NCBI GenBank assembly: GCA_035373905.1
Contig: DAOSOK010000034.1
Coordinates: 1 to 63,415, forward strand
Origin: Candidatus Ozemobacteraceae bacterium
Lineage (GTDB): Bacteria; Muiribacteriota; Ozemobacteria; Ozemobacterales; Ozemobacteraceae
Direction of reading: 5' to 3'
Length of the DNA: 63,415 nucleotides
Shown: positions 16,677-25,046 of the stretch, piece by piece
Layout: every line of letters starts with the position of its first letter
Position numbering within the stretch: position 1 is the stretch's first letter
Made by a program: the position numbers and the translations under genes
Notes under the pieces: generated by a model
Told to the model about the DNA's origin: nothing
Seen by the model: the letters and a program-made list of their open reading frames with translations, nothing else
The model's database searches: none

Positions 16677-17489
16677 ATGCGTGTACTTATACTAGGTGAT
16701 ATATATGGGAAGCCGGGGCGCCGCGCCGCATGCGAGCTGGCCGGAATACTGCGGGAACGATGGGGAGCGGACTGGGTCGTCGCGAACGGCGAGAACGCGA
16801 CGGCAGGCGCCGGCCTTTCCACGCGTCACCGGAACGGCCTTCTGGCGGCCGGGATCGACCTGCTCACGAGCGGCAATCACATCTTCGCCCGGCCCGACTG
16901 GGCCGATCTGCTGAAAGGCGACGGCGACAAGGTTCTTCGGCCGCACAACCTGGGAGGCGATGCCTTGCCCGGAAAGGGATGGGCCGTCCTGGGCGCCGGT
17001 ACGCCGCTGGCTCTGGGCATCATCAATCTTGCGGGGCGCGTGTTCATGGAACCCGGCGAATGCCCGTTCAGGACGGCCGACAGGCTGCTGGGGCTGCTCC
17101 CCCCGGGAATACCCGCGCTGGTCGACATTCACGCCGAAGCCACATCCGAGAAAATCGCCCTGGGCTGGTATCTCGACGGTCGGGCGGCGGCCGTCGTCGG
17201 GTCGCACACCCACGTCCAGACCTCGGACGAGCGAATCCTGCCCGGCGGCACGGCCTATATCACGGATCTCGGAATGACGGGGCCGCGCGACGGCATACTC
17301 GGCGTGGACAGACAACTGGTGATAGACCGGTTCTGCCGGGGATTCAGCGACAAGTTCCGGCCGGCGCTCGGCGAGGTCGTTCTCGAGGGCGTCGTGATCG
17401 AGATCGGTTCCGACGGGAAAGCCGTCTCGATCCGCCGGCTGCGCGAAACCGGTCCCGCGGCGACCGCTGCCGATGACGGCGATGGATGA
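16677..17489 (+). CDS. YmdB-family metallophosphoesterase (cyclic-nucleotide phosphodiesterase type)
   Basis: A 270-residue calcineurin-like phosphoesterase of the YmdB/TIGR00282 family. B. subtilis YmdB hydrolyses 2',3'-cyclic nucleotides and controls biofilm and motility choice. The binuclear metal motifs are present: ILGDIYGKPGR (Asp), VANGENA (Asn), TSGNHIF (Asn-His), DIHAEATSEK (His) and VGSHTHVQT (His-x-His). The C-terminus GMTGPRDGILGVD is the family signature. It is next to rny, as in many genomes, but a terminator lies between. No obvious sigma-70 box precedes it, although the start is unusually AT-rich (ATACTAGGTGATATATATGG). Confidence 0.92.
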   Translation: MRVLILGDIYGKPGRRAACELAGILRERWGADWVVANGENATAGAGLSTRHRNGLLAAGIDLLTSGNHIFARPDWADLLKGDGDKVLRPHNLGGDALPGKGWAVLGAGTPLALGIINLAGRVFMEPGECPFRTADRLLGLLPPGIPALVDIHAEATSEKIALGWYLDGRAAAVVGSHTHVQTSDERILPGGTAYITDLGMTGPRDGILGVDRQLVIDRFCRGFSDKFRPALGEVVLEGVVIEIGSDGKAVSIRRLRETGPAATAADDGDG

Positions 17490-17514
17490 GTCGGGAATGG
17501 AATTGCCCCGCGCC

Positions 17515-17844
17515 TCAGGCCTCGGGCGGCTGGAGCAGTTGCTCGATGCAGGCGCGCAGGAAGTCCTCGGGCTGGTAGCCGGGAAGCGCTTCGATGAGCT
17601 CGCCCCGGGCGAACAGCAGGACCCCCGGAAGCGTCCGGACCTCAAAACGGTCTGCGAGGATCTCGTCGGTGTCGACGTCGACCGTTCCGATCGTCGCTTT
17701 TCCGGCGTAGTCGGCGGCGAGTTTTTCGAGCAGGGCCGCCTGGAGCATGGACGGCCTGCACCAGCCGGCGACGAAGCCGACGACGGCCACGGATTGGGGA
17801 TCGAGAGCGGTTGCGTCGAAATCACCGGAGGTAAAACGTTTCAT
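17515..17844 (-). CDS. Thioredoxin-like protein with a single active-site cysteine (WCRPS)
   Basis: A 109-residue thioredoxin fold: strand AVVGFVAGWC, helix after the active site, VDVDTDEILADRFEV, the cis-proline region TLPGVLLF, and a final FLRACIEQLL helix. The usual WCGPC is W28-C29-R30-P31-S32, so the resolving cysteine is replaced by serine (codon TCC instead of TGC). It cannot act as a normal dithiol reductase; a glutathionylation-type, chaperone or binding role is possible. The start at 17844 (MKRFTSGDF) is preceded by GGAGG; longer in-frame starts would run through the divergent promoter. Alone on this strand, convergent with the phosphoesterase gene. Confidence 0.85.
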   Translation of the reverse strand: MKRFTSGDFDATALDPQSVAVVGFVAGWCRPSMLQAALLEKLAADYAGKATIGTVDVDTDEILADRFEVRTLPGVLLFARGELIEALPGYQPEDFLRACIEQLLQPPEA

Positions 17845-17870
17845 GAGAAGGCCGCCGTTTCGGATGCGAT

Positions 17871-17899
17871 TTGTCGCGTGATGCGACTTCCGGTATAAT
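17871..17899 (+). promoter_or_regulatory. Sigma-70 promoter of the GlyQ-like gene cluster
   Basis: -35 TTGTCG (17871-17876), 17-base spacer, -10 TATAAT (17894-17899). The leader is about 40 bases, with GGAGG 11 bases before the GTG start at 17946. Confidence 0.78.
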
Positions 17900-17945
17900 A
17901 CCACACGCGTATATCTGAGCAGAGGCTCTGGAGGAACCTGAAAAC

Positions 17946-18827
17946 GTGGAATTGCGAAAGATGCTGACGGCCGCCCGGGAAACCCTTGCGGGGTGGGGGG
18001 CCGTCGAGCTGCCGCCGTATCCCGGGATTCTTCCGAGCGGGTGGCTGCACCCGGACCTCTTTTCGAGGCAGATCGCCGGGAAGGACGGCCAGTTTTTCAC
18101 CATGCAACCCGTCATCGAGGGCGGCTGTGGTTGCCGTCGGAAAGGCGGGGCGGTCGGAACGCTCGTCTGGTGGCGCCGGCCTTTTTCGGCGGCCTGGATC
18201 TCGCGCCTTCCGGAGCTTCTCGCGGCTTTGCAGCCCGGCGGGGACACCCCCGCAACCGCCGGCTACGAAACGATCGGCCGAACCGTCCAGCCAGGGGTTT
18301 GGGGCGAGGGCGGCTGCGCCTGGGACGTCCTCTGGAAAGGATGCCGGATCGGGGAGGTTCGCGTCATTTCGCAGGTTGCGGGGGTGCGAGCGGATCCTCC
18401 TGCGGGCGTCGCCGTACTGAATCTCGAATCGATCGCGGCCGTCTGGAAGGGAGATCCATCGCTCGACACCGTCTGTTGGGATGGCGCGGTCATGACGTCG
18501 GACATCGTTGCCTGGCGGTTTTCCGGTATCTGTTTCGACGGGGGCCCCGAAACGCCGCTCAGGATCGCCCAGGCCCGCTGGGAACGAATCCGCGCGGTAG
18601 GCGAAGCGGCGCTTGCTGGAAACCGCTGGCTCGACGCTTTCGTTCCTCTGCTCGAGGGAACGTCGCTTCTTTCTGAGGCCGCCGTTGCGGGACCCGCCCT
18701 CGACGGTTTCCGGCAGGCATGCGAGGGCGCGCTGAAGACGATGTGCCGCCGGCTCGTCCAGAGCGTTCCGCGGCCGGACTCCCCGGCGCTCGCGCAGCGC
18801 GGGGCGAAGGAGGCGGTCCTTCGATGA
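17946..18827 (+). CDS. Degenerate glycyl-tRNA synthetase alpha-subunit (GlyQ)-like protein
   Basis: A 293-residue protein with co-linear similarity to the bacterial GlyRS alpha chain. GlyQ G-C-T-I-V-Q-P...G-A-G-T-x-H-P corresponds to GWGAVELPPYPGILPSGWLHP (17-36). GlyQ VQPSRRP corresponds to MQPVIEG (53-59). GlyQ GAWGLGWEVWLNG corresponds to GVWGEGGCAWDVLWKG (117-132). GlyQ QQVGG corresponds to SQVAG (142-146). The GlyQ helical tail (NLLDARKAISVTER) corresponds to SLLSEAAVAGPALDG. The class II motif-2 arginines (SRRP) and the motif-3 arginine (YGLER, here LNLES) are lost, so aminoacylation is unlikely. No beta subunit is adjacent. Start GTG 17946 has GGAGG upstream. The stop overlaps the next ATG by 4 bases. 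Recognised by eye; the fold call is strong, the function unknown. Confidence 0.8.
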   Translation: MELRKMLTAARETLAGWGAVELPPYPGILPSGWLHPDLFSRQIAGKDGQFFTMQPVIEGGCGCRRKGGAVGTLVWWRRPFSAAWISRLPELLAALQPGGDTPATAGYETIGRTVQPGVWGEGGCAWDVLWKGCRIGEVRVISQVAGVRADPPAGVAVLNLESIAAVWKGDPSLDTVCWDGAVMTSDIVAWRFSGICFDGGPETPLRIAQARWERIRAVGEAALAGNRWLDAFVPLLEGTSLLSEAAVAGPALDGFRQACEGALKTMCRRLVQSVPRPDSPALAQRGAKEAVLR

Positions 18828-19612
18828 GCCGCGGTTTCTATAGGCATATATATATAATAATCATCATTTTGCTTGCCGGGGCTCCGGCCGGCGCCGTCGA
18901 CATGACGCCCGATCTTCTGTTCAGCCAGTTGGAGGAACGGACGGAGCAGGTGTTTTCCCTCGTCGCGCATGTCCGCCTTTCCTCCGCCCGGGGGACGGTG
19001 CTCGCCCGCCTGTCGATCCAGAGCCCGGACAAGTTCGAGATGGACATCGACGACGGCGAATTCCGCGTCCTGTTCGACGGCGAACGCCTCTGGGTCTACA
19101 TTTCCCGGCTCAACGAAGTGATGACGCTGGACACCGCCGGAAGCGGAGGATTCGTGTCCGAGGCTCTGCGGCAGTGGGTGAATCCCCGGGAGATCGTCAC
19201 GAAAATCACGCGTCGGACGATGTTCACCTTTTTCGATATCGAGATGGGTGCTCCGCTCGCTTCGGGCGGATGGCACATGACGTTCAATCCGCGGGCTGGC
19301 GGCATCTGGCGCCGGATCTTCGAGGTCGGCACCTACGGCATGGATTTCGCCTCCGGCACCTGCCTGCCGACGAAGGTCATCGAATACGCGCCCGACGGCA
19401 CGGAGCGGGGGACGCTCGATGTCCTCGACTATACGTTCAACGAACAGCTTCCGAAGGAACGGTTCGTCTACGAGCCCGCCTCCGGCGTCGTCCAGATACC
19501 GATTTCGAAGGTCCTCATCGACAAGCTCGATGACGGCAAGCAGTATGTGATCGACCACATCGGCAGTTGGATAGGTGAGATAAAAAAGTCGTTCAGCGAA
19601 TGGGGTTTTTGA
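18824..19612 (+). CDS. LolA-like outer-membrane lipoprotein carrier family protein
   Basis: A 262-residue exported protein. The signal segment is odd: RHIYIIIIILLAGAPAGAV, coded by a run of AT-rich codons. The mature part has the LolA/LppC-type half-barrel signs: LLFSQLEERTEQVFSLVAHVRLSSARG, then a strand series SPDKFEMDIDDGEFRVLFDGERLWVYISRLNEV, and a later PTKVIEYAPDGTERGTLDVLDYTFNEQLPKERFVYE. LolA proteins carry lipoproteins or lipids across the periplasm. Here an outer-membrane sensing or carrier role is inference. The start overlaps the previous stop (ATGA) and follows AAGGAGG. The next gene begins 1 base after its stop. Confidence 0.75.
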   Translation: MSRGFYRHIYIIIIILLAGAPAGAVDMTPDLLFSQLEERTEQVFSLVAHVRLSSARGTVLARLSIQSPDKFEMDIDDGEFRVLFDGERLWVYISRLNEVMTLDTAGSGGFVSEALRQWVNPREIVTKITRRTMFTFFDIEMGAPLASGGWHMTFNPRAGGIWRRIFEVGTYGMDFASGTCLPTKVIEYAPDGTERGTLDVLDYTFNEQLPKERFVYEPASGVVQIPISKVLIDKLDDGKQYVIDHIGSWIGEIKKSFSEWGF

Positions 19613-19613
19613 G

Positions 19614-20819
19614 ATGGCAGAATACAGAAAATTCGTGACCCCCGAGGAAGTCCGCACCGGAAACCTCGTCTGGGATGAAGAGCATGACGCCGATCTGCGC
19701 CGGGTTCTGCCGGCGAGTCTGATGTTCGATATGGTGTTCGACGGCCGAAAGGTCGAACACCTTGCGGCCGCCTGGGAACGGCGGGAACTCGCGATCGGAG
19801 AGCCGCTGACGAAGATCGCCGCCGGTTCCGAAATCGTCCTGTATCCGGCTTCCGATCGTGGTACCACGGTCATCTGCCGCGTGACGGCGCCCGGCGATGC
19901 GATGGTCGTGCGGAAACGCCTCTCGATGAACGAGCACAAACACCGGTATCTGAAATGGTACGCCCGCGAAGACGAATTGTACCGCCGGCTGTTTCCGGAA
20001 ACCGAGCCGTTCGTCATCGAGATTGGCGGCCGGCGCGTTCCGGGCCATGCCCCCGACTTCGAAAAACGGCAACTGATCATCGGCGAGGCCATCCGTCTGT
20101 TCCAGCCGGGCGACAACCTGCTCGTGCGCTGGAGCCGCGATAACGACGAACGGGTGCTGTCGATCAGCAGGGAGGAGATTCCGTGCAGTCTCGCGCGTGA
20201 CGCGATGATGTCGCTGCGCCTCATGGTCACCCGGTTGATTGCCCGCCCCCTCAGCGAATTCAACGAGGGCGACGTGAAGGGGCTGATCCTTCTGCTCGAC
20301 GAGAACAAGAACCTGTGGGAGCGTTATTCCCAGGTCAAGGAGGAGAACGAGAAGCTCAAGGAGCAGATCTCGACGATCGAGTCCGTTTTCGAGCAGTTCA
20401 CGAGGAACACGTTTTTCAGCTGCAAGCGCGATTTCGAGGAGTGGGTCGCCGGCCACATGAGCTTGTTTGAAAAGGGGATCCGGCTGATTCATCGCGACTA
20501 CGCCGTCATCGTGAAGGAAGGGAAGAAGCGCCGGATCGACCTGCTGTGCCAGGATCGCAAAGGCGTGCTGGTGGCGGTCGAGGTCGTGTTCAATCCCTCG
20601 GTCGAGGATCTCGAGGAGACGCTCAGGTTGCTTGAATGGCTCAAAGGCAATATCGCGAGTTTCGGAAACGAGTTGACGGGGGGCAAGATGAAGGCTACGT
20701 CGATACGCGGCATGGTCGTCACCAACCGTGAGAAGCCGGAACTCGTCGAGAGATGCCTCCAGAACGGCATCAAACTGTGCGTCGTGACGAGCGGGTGCGT
20801 GATCGATGTCATCGAATGA
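19614..20819 (+). CDS. NucS-like (PD-(D/E)XK fold) protein with altered active site
   Basis: A 401-residue soluble protein. Residues about 1-215 match nothing I know. A short coiled coil (about 230-262) leads to a C-terminal domain (about 273-395) that resembles the NucS/EndoMS nuclease domain: DFEEWVAGHMSLFEKGIRLIHRDY, KKRRIDLLCQDRKGVLVAVEVV, an ETLRLLEWLKG helix and RGMVVTNREKPELVERC. The catalytic Asp309 and Glu323 are present, but the E-x-K lysine is replaced (Val325), so DNA cleavage may be lost or use another residue. The N-terminus differs from the DNA-binding domain of NucS. The stop overlaps the next start by 14 bases. DNA or nucleotide binding in a signalling operon is inference. 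Confidence 0.65.
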   Translation: MAEYRKFVTPEEVRTGNLVWDEEHDADLRRVLPASLMFDMVFDGRKVEHLAAAWERRELAIGEPLTKIAAGSEIVLYPASDRGTTVICRVTAPGDAMVVRKRLSMNEHKHRYLKWYAREDELYRRLFPETEPFVIEIGGRRVPGHAPDFEKRQLIIGEAIRLFQPGDNLLVRWSRDNDERVLSISREEIPCSLARDAMMSLRLMVTRLIARPLSEFNEGDVKGLILLLDENKNLWERYSQVKEENEKLKEQISTIESVFEQFTRNTFFSCKRDFEEWVAGHMSLFEKGIRLIHRDYAVIVKEGKKRRIDLLCQDRKGVLVAVEVVFNPSVEDLEETLRLLEWLKGNIASFGNELTGGKMKATSIRGMVVTNREKPELVERCLQNGIKLCVVTSGCVIDVIE

Positions 20820-23800
20820 CCCGCGGAGCGCCCGCCGCATGACGGGGGAGGAGATGCCCGGCACCGAGTCGAGGGACGACGGGTGGGTCGATACGCTGCG
20901 CCGGGAGCGGTTGCGGCGTTCCGTGAGAAACCCGGGCCTCGCCGCGCTGATGTCGTTCTGCGTCATGGGCCTGGGGCAGATCTACGCGGGACATATCGAC
21001 CGCGGCATCATCCTGATGATGATGCATCTGGCGACGGCCATCAGCGGCTACAGCCTGTATACGAGGGGGTTCCTCTACGATATGGTGGCGCCCCATTTCG
21101 GGCCGGCCGCCATCGTCGCCGTGGCGTATGTCGCCGGCGTCGTTATAATATTGGCATGGATATATAATATAAAGGATGCCTATTACCGGTCGCTGTTCTC
21201 GGGCCTTCGCGACTGGTTCGAGGTGGAACGCGTGCTCATCCCGCATCTCAAGGACGGCGGCGCGAGCCATCTGCTGGGCGCTCCGGTGCCGCCCCGGGCG
21301 CGGCTTACGGGACCATCCGCCGCGAGGACGGAAGCCGCCGAAGAGGCCGACGAAGCGACGGTGATCGAGGTCGCGCGGCAGGAAAACGCGACCGTGGCCC
21401 GGTCGGCCGGAACGACGTCCGACGATGCCGGCGAGGTCGTTTCGCCGAAGGAGCAGTCGAAGAAAAAACGGTCCAGGCGGACGTCCGACAAACCGGCCGC
21501 CGCCATGGCCGATGCCCTCGAAGAGGCGACCGGCGTGGGGCGGAACTGGCGCTTCACCCTCGGGCTTCTCGTCATTTTTCTTCTCGTCGGCGTCTGGATG
21601 TTCAACAGGCAACACTGGAATTTCGAGGATCTCCGACCGTCTTCGACCCTTTTCTCCATCAGCACCGACGCCGAATCGGCAACCGGAAGCGGGGTGATAC
21701 GCGCCGGCATGGACCAGCGCATGGCGATGCGCCGTGCAGTTGGTTTCCTCGAAACCGGTTCCGTAACCGCGGCGATCGGTGCGTTCGAGGAGATCGTGAA
21801 GAGGCCGGATGCTCCGGTCGAAGCGTGGAAGGGGCTTCTTCGCGCCTATCACCGTGACGAGCGGATGGGGGCCTACGAGGACGCTCTCGTTCGGTATCTG
21901 AAAGCGTTCCCCGACGACGCCGACGAGTGGGTGACGCTTGGAAAACTCCAATACGACCGGCGGGCGTACGTCGAGGCGTCCAGATCGATGCTGAAATGTC
22001 TCGCAAAAGATCCGGCGCATCTTCGCGGTAATTATATGATGGGTGCTATATATCGCGAGCTCGGCCTCGCCGAGGACGCCATTCCCCACCTGCGCAAGGC
22101 GCAATCGGGCGATCCCCTGAACCCCGAGTTCAATCGCGAACTGGGGGCGGCGTTCCTGGAGGCGCACGACCTCAAAAACGCCAGACGTCATCTGGAAAAG
22201 GCTCTCAGCATCGACCAGCAGGACGAGGTCGCCCAGCGACTGCTCGAAGACGTCGATGCCGAGGAGCGGCGGACCGGCGCTGGGATTTCCGGTGGCGTCG
22301 GATACGGCGGAACTCCCTGGGTCGCAGCTGCCCCGTTCTCCCCCGGAGCCGGCATGGAACAGTCGCTGCCTCCGGCCATCGTCCCGGCGCAGGATGCCGC
22401 TCCGGCAGTTTCCGCGGCGCCCGCGCCTTCCCAGCAGACGATTCCCGCCAGAACGACGATAACGCCGCAGGACGATGGCGGTCCGCGCGGACGAGGCGTG
22501 GTGCTGTACGTCGCTCCCGGTCTGAAGGGTGGGCAGGCACTTCCCGACCTCCCCGATACGCTCCTGAAGACGGGAACGTCTGGCCCGGTTCGGGGGCCCG
22601 ACGAACCTCCGGCGAATCCGGTGTTTGCGGGGCTTTCGAATCCTTCTCCGGAACTGTTCCGGAAGACCCCACCCGCCTCCGAACCGCGGGCAGATGCGGC
22701 AGCATCTCCCGTGGCCGCATCAGCCACGACGGTTCCAGAGCCGGCGATCGCTTCGCACGCCGCGGCAGAGCCCCCCCCTGAGGCGGCGAAAGAGACGCCC
22801 CGGGCCGAGCCGAAAACGCCCGAACGCGTCGCCGTTTCGCCGGAACCCCAGAAAAAAACCGTGCCCGAGCCGAAGAAGACCCAGGAGGACCTGCTCGCGA
22901 ACGCCGAAGCCGTGCCGGATGCCGCCTCGCCGAAGTCCCCGTCGCAGACGGCTTCCGGCGAGGCCGCGAAGATGCCGGCGGCCGTTTCCCAGAAGGAAGC
23001 CGTGGAGGTTTCCCCGCTCGAAAAACAGCGGATCCGGGGGGTGAACGCCTATCTGCGAGGCCGTTGGGAAGCGGCTCTCCCCGAGCTGCTGGGGTATCTC
23101 AAAAAGAAAGAAGACCCCGACGTCTATGAGATGGTCGGCCTGATTTTCCAGAAACTGGGCTCGCACGACGATGCCTATGAAGCCAGTAAACGAGCCTCTC
23201 AGCTCGGAATGCGCGAGCCGGCCTTCATCGCACGGCTCGGACTGATGGCCGCCGGTCTCGGAAAATGGGAGGACGGGACCAGGTATCTCAGCGATGCTCT
23301 CCAGAAGCTTCCGCACCGGATCGACCTCAGATTGCATCTGGCGCGATGTCTGCGGAACAGCGGCGATACGGACGCCGCGCGGATCGAACTCGGGAAGGTG
23401 CTGAACGAGCCGAACCAGACGTATGCCATCCGGCGCCGGGCGGAACAGGAAATGGAGCAGCTCGGCATACGCATCCATCCCGTCGGGCCCGGGAATAAGG
23501 CGCCAGAACCACGGGATTCCGGCAAAGACGCCGAGCCGAAGACGCCGGCAAAACCGGCAGCGTCGAGGAATCCTTCCGGTTCCGCCCCGCCAGGCCCTTC
23601 CGCGGCGAAGGCGCCGTCCGGCATTGTTCCGGCGAACGAACCGGGAAAGCCGGTCGCGTCCAAACAGCCGGCCGGTGACCGCCCGATATCCGTCTCGAAG
23701 CAATCGGCCGGTGACCGCCCGGTATCCGTCCCTGTGAAGCCTGCGGTGCCGAAACCGGCGGTAAGCGTCGCCGCGCCGAACGTATCCTCGCCTGCCGCGC

Positions 23801-23976
23801 GTCCGCAGACTGCTCCTGCGAAGAAGATCCTCTTTCGGAGCGACGCGGCGGGATCCGCCCTGGGTACCGTCCTGTTCCAGAAACCTCTCTCGTTTGGCAA
23901 GCCGATCGGGGCGGCATCCGGCACCGGGGACTCGCTTGCGGCCCCGCCGGACGCCGGAGCTCCGACCCGCTGGTGA
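20806..23976 (+). CDS. Large membrane protein with TM2-like N-terminus and two TPR blocks
   Basis: A 1056-residue protein. Residues about 38-125 hold a TM2-like module (LMSFCVMGLGQIYAGHIDRG) plus hydrophobic helices, a motif used by bacterial membrane anchors. A basic cytosolic linker follows, then another transmembrane helix (about 245-265, FTLGLLVIFLLVGVWMF). A first TPR block (about 305-475) sits beyond the membrane, followed by 240 residues rich in Pro/Ala/Ser/Thr, a second TPR block (about 735-880) and a final Pro/Ala/Lys-rich tail with a 12-residue tandem repeat. It is probably an envelope-spanning scaffold with TPRs outside the inner membrane. It lies in the GlyQ-like cluster; the ATG at 20806 overlaps the previous gene. 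Confidence 0.82.
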   Translation: MSSNDPRSARRMTGEEMPGTESRDDGWVDTLRRERLRRSVRNPGLAALMSFCVMGLGQIYAGHIDRGIILMMMHLATAISGYSLYTRGFLYDMVAPHFGPAAIVAVAYVAGVVIILAWIYNIKDAYYRSLFSGLRDWFEVERVLIPHLKDGGASHLLGAPVPPRARLTGPSAARTEAAEEADEATVIEVARQENATVARSAGTTSDDAGEVVSPKEQSKKKRSRRTSDKPAAAMADALEEATGVGRNWRFTLGLLVIFLLVGVWMFNRQHWNFEDLRPSSTLFSISTDAESATGSGVIRAGMDQRMAMRRAVGFLETGSVTAAIGAFEEIVKRPDAPVEAWKGLLRAYHRDERMGAYEDALVRYLKAFPDDADEWVTLGKLQYDRRAYVEASRSMLKCLAKDPAHLRGNYMMGAIYRELGLAEDAIPHLRKAQSGDPLNPEFNRELGAAFLEAHDLKNARRHLEKALSIDQQDEVAQRLLEDVDAEERRTGAGISGGVGYGGTPWVAAAPFSPGAGMEQSLPPAIVPAQDAAPAVSAAPAPSQQTIPARTTITPQDDGGPRGRGVVLYVAPGLKGGQALPDLPDTLLKTGTSGPVRGPDEPPANPVFAGLSNPSPELFRKTPPASEPRADAAASPVAASATTVPEPAIASHAAAEPPPEAAKETPRAEPKTPERVAVSPEPQKKTVPEPKKTQEDLLANAEAVPDAASPKSPSQTASGEAAKMPAAVSQKEAVEVSPLEKQRIRGVNAYLRGRWEAALPELLGYLKKKEDPDVYEMVGLIFQKLGSHDDAYEASKRASQLGMREPAFIARLGLMAAGLGKWEDGTRYLSDALQKLPHRIDLRLHLARCLRNSGDTDAARIELGKVLNEPNQTYAIRRRAEQEMEQLGIRIHPVGPGNKAPEPRDSGKDAEPKTPAKPAASRNPSGSAPPGPSAAKAPSGIVPANEPGKPVASKQPAGDRPISVSKQSAGDRPVSVPVKPAVPKPAVSVAAPNVSSPAARPQTAPAKKILFRSDAAGSALGTVLFQKPLSFGKPIGAASGTGDSLAAPPDAGAPTRW
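23659..23730 (+). repeat. Two in-frame 36-bp tandem repeats in the TM2/TPR gene
   Basis: Two copies of SKQxAGDRPxSV (12 codons each, 23659-23694 and 23695-23730) differ at only a few bases, indicating recent duplication. They lie in the proline/alanine-rich tail. Confidence 0.8.
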
Positions 23977-24004
23977 TGACTACTCGAACCGGAGGCCTCC
24001 TGCC

Positions 24005-25030
24005 GTGTCTGATACCGTGAAGAATACGCTCTCCAAGGAAATGATCGCGATCAAGAGCGGTCTCGGTGAAATCGCCGAGTTGGTCGACAACTGGATTCTG
24101 TCCCTGACCGGGGAAAAAGAGCGGCGGCAGCGTCTCGAGGAAGTCGCGCTCATCATCCGCGAACGCGGCTCCGGCCTCTCAGGGGCTGACCGCGACACTT
24201 GTCTCGCCCATCTGGGCGCCATTCTCGGGAGCAGCGACACTCAGATGATCTCCTCGGTGGGATACCGACTGAAGCTGCAGGCGATGTTCAAGGAACGCAC
24301 GGAGTGGCTCCAGACAAGGCTGGACACGCTTCTCAAACAGGTGGGAAAATTTCTCGACACCCAAAAGAGCGACGGCGTGGCCCCGCCGACGATCGGCGTC
24401 GTCCGAGCCCAGGAGGAGGAACGCCGCCGGATCTCTCGCGAGATTCACGACGGGCCTGCACAGAGCCTCGCGAGCCTGACGATGCGCATCAACTTCTGTC
24501 TCGAGCATCTCGCCGACCGCGAGATTCTTCAGAAGGAACTTCTCGATCTGAAGGATGCCGTCGGACGGAGTTTGAAAGATATCAGACGCTTTATATTTGA
24601 CCTGAGACCCATGGCGCTGGACGACCTGGGGCTCATTCCGACCCTGGAGCAGTTCCTGGCCGGCTTCAAGGGGCGGTCGGGCATCAACGTCTTCATCGAC
24701 ATCGAAGGGGAGAGGGCTCCGCTCGCTCCTGATACCGAGCTGGCGATCTTTCGGGTCATTCAGGAGGCGGTCAACAACGCTCATCGTCACGCCTCGGCCA
24801 AGTCGATCCATGCGTTCCTGAGCTTCAATCCGTCTCTCAACAGGCTGAGCGGGGTCGTGAAGGACGACGGCAAGGGCTTCGACGCCAAGGCGATCCGAAA
24901 AAATTACGCGTCGCTCAAGAAACTCGGCCTCCTGAGCATGGAAGAGCGCATCCTGCTCGCCGGCGGCGACTTCGACATCGTTTCGAACCCGGGCGAGGGA
25001 ACCGTCGTTTCCTTCTGGGTCCCCCTGTGA
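24005..25030 (+). CDS. Soluble HisKA_3-type (DegS/NarX class) histidine kinase
   Basis: A 341-residue kinase without a membrane segment. The N-terminal helical/coiled-coil region (about 1-135) contains LVDNWILSLTGEKERRQRLEEVA. The dimerisation and phosphorylation box EEERRRISREIHDGPAQ (the phosphorylated His is in REIHDGP) is followed by the ATPase domain with VIQEAVNNAHRHA, DDGKGFD and GLLSMEERILLAGG. This layout is close to DegS. Such kinases normally phosphorylate LuxR/NarL-type regulators, but none is encoded here; the operon instead encodes an NtrC-type regulator. GTG 24005 is chosen because GGAGG lies 9 bases upstream; it begins 28 bases after the previous stop. Confidence 0.92.
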   Translation: MSDTVKNTLSKEMIAIKSGLGEIAELVDNWILSLTGEKERRQRLEEVALIIRERGSGLSGADRDTCLAHLGAILGSSDTQMISSVGYRLKLQAMFKERTEWLQTRLDTLLKQVGKFLDTQKSDGVAPPTIGVVRAQEEERRRISREIHDGPAQSLASLTMRINFCLEHLADREILQKELLDLKDAVGRSLKDIRRFIFDLRPMALDDLGLIPTLEQFLAGFKGRSGINVFIDIEGERAPLAPDTELAIFRVIQEAVNNAHRHASAKSIHAFLSFNPSLNRLSGVVKDDGKGFDAKAIRKNYASLKKLGLLSMEERILLAGGDFDIVSNPGEGTVVSFWVPL

Positions 25031-25046
25031 ATCTCGCATTCCGTCC

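Noticed and set aside
17946..18827. Functional glycyl-tRNA synthetase alpha chain
   Set aside because: Motif 2 and motif 3 arginines are missing and no beta subunit is adjacent.
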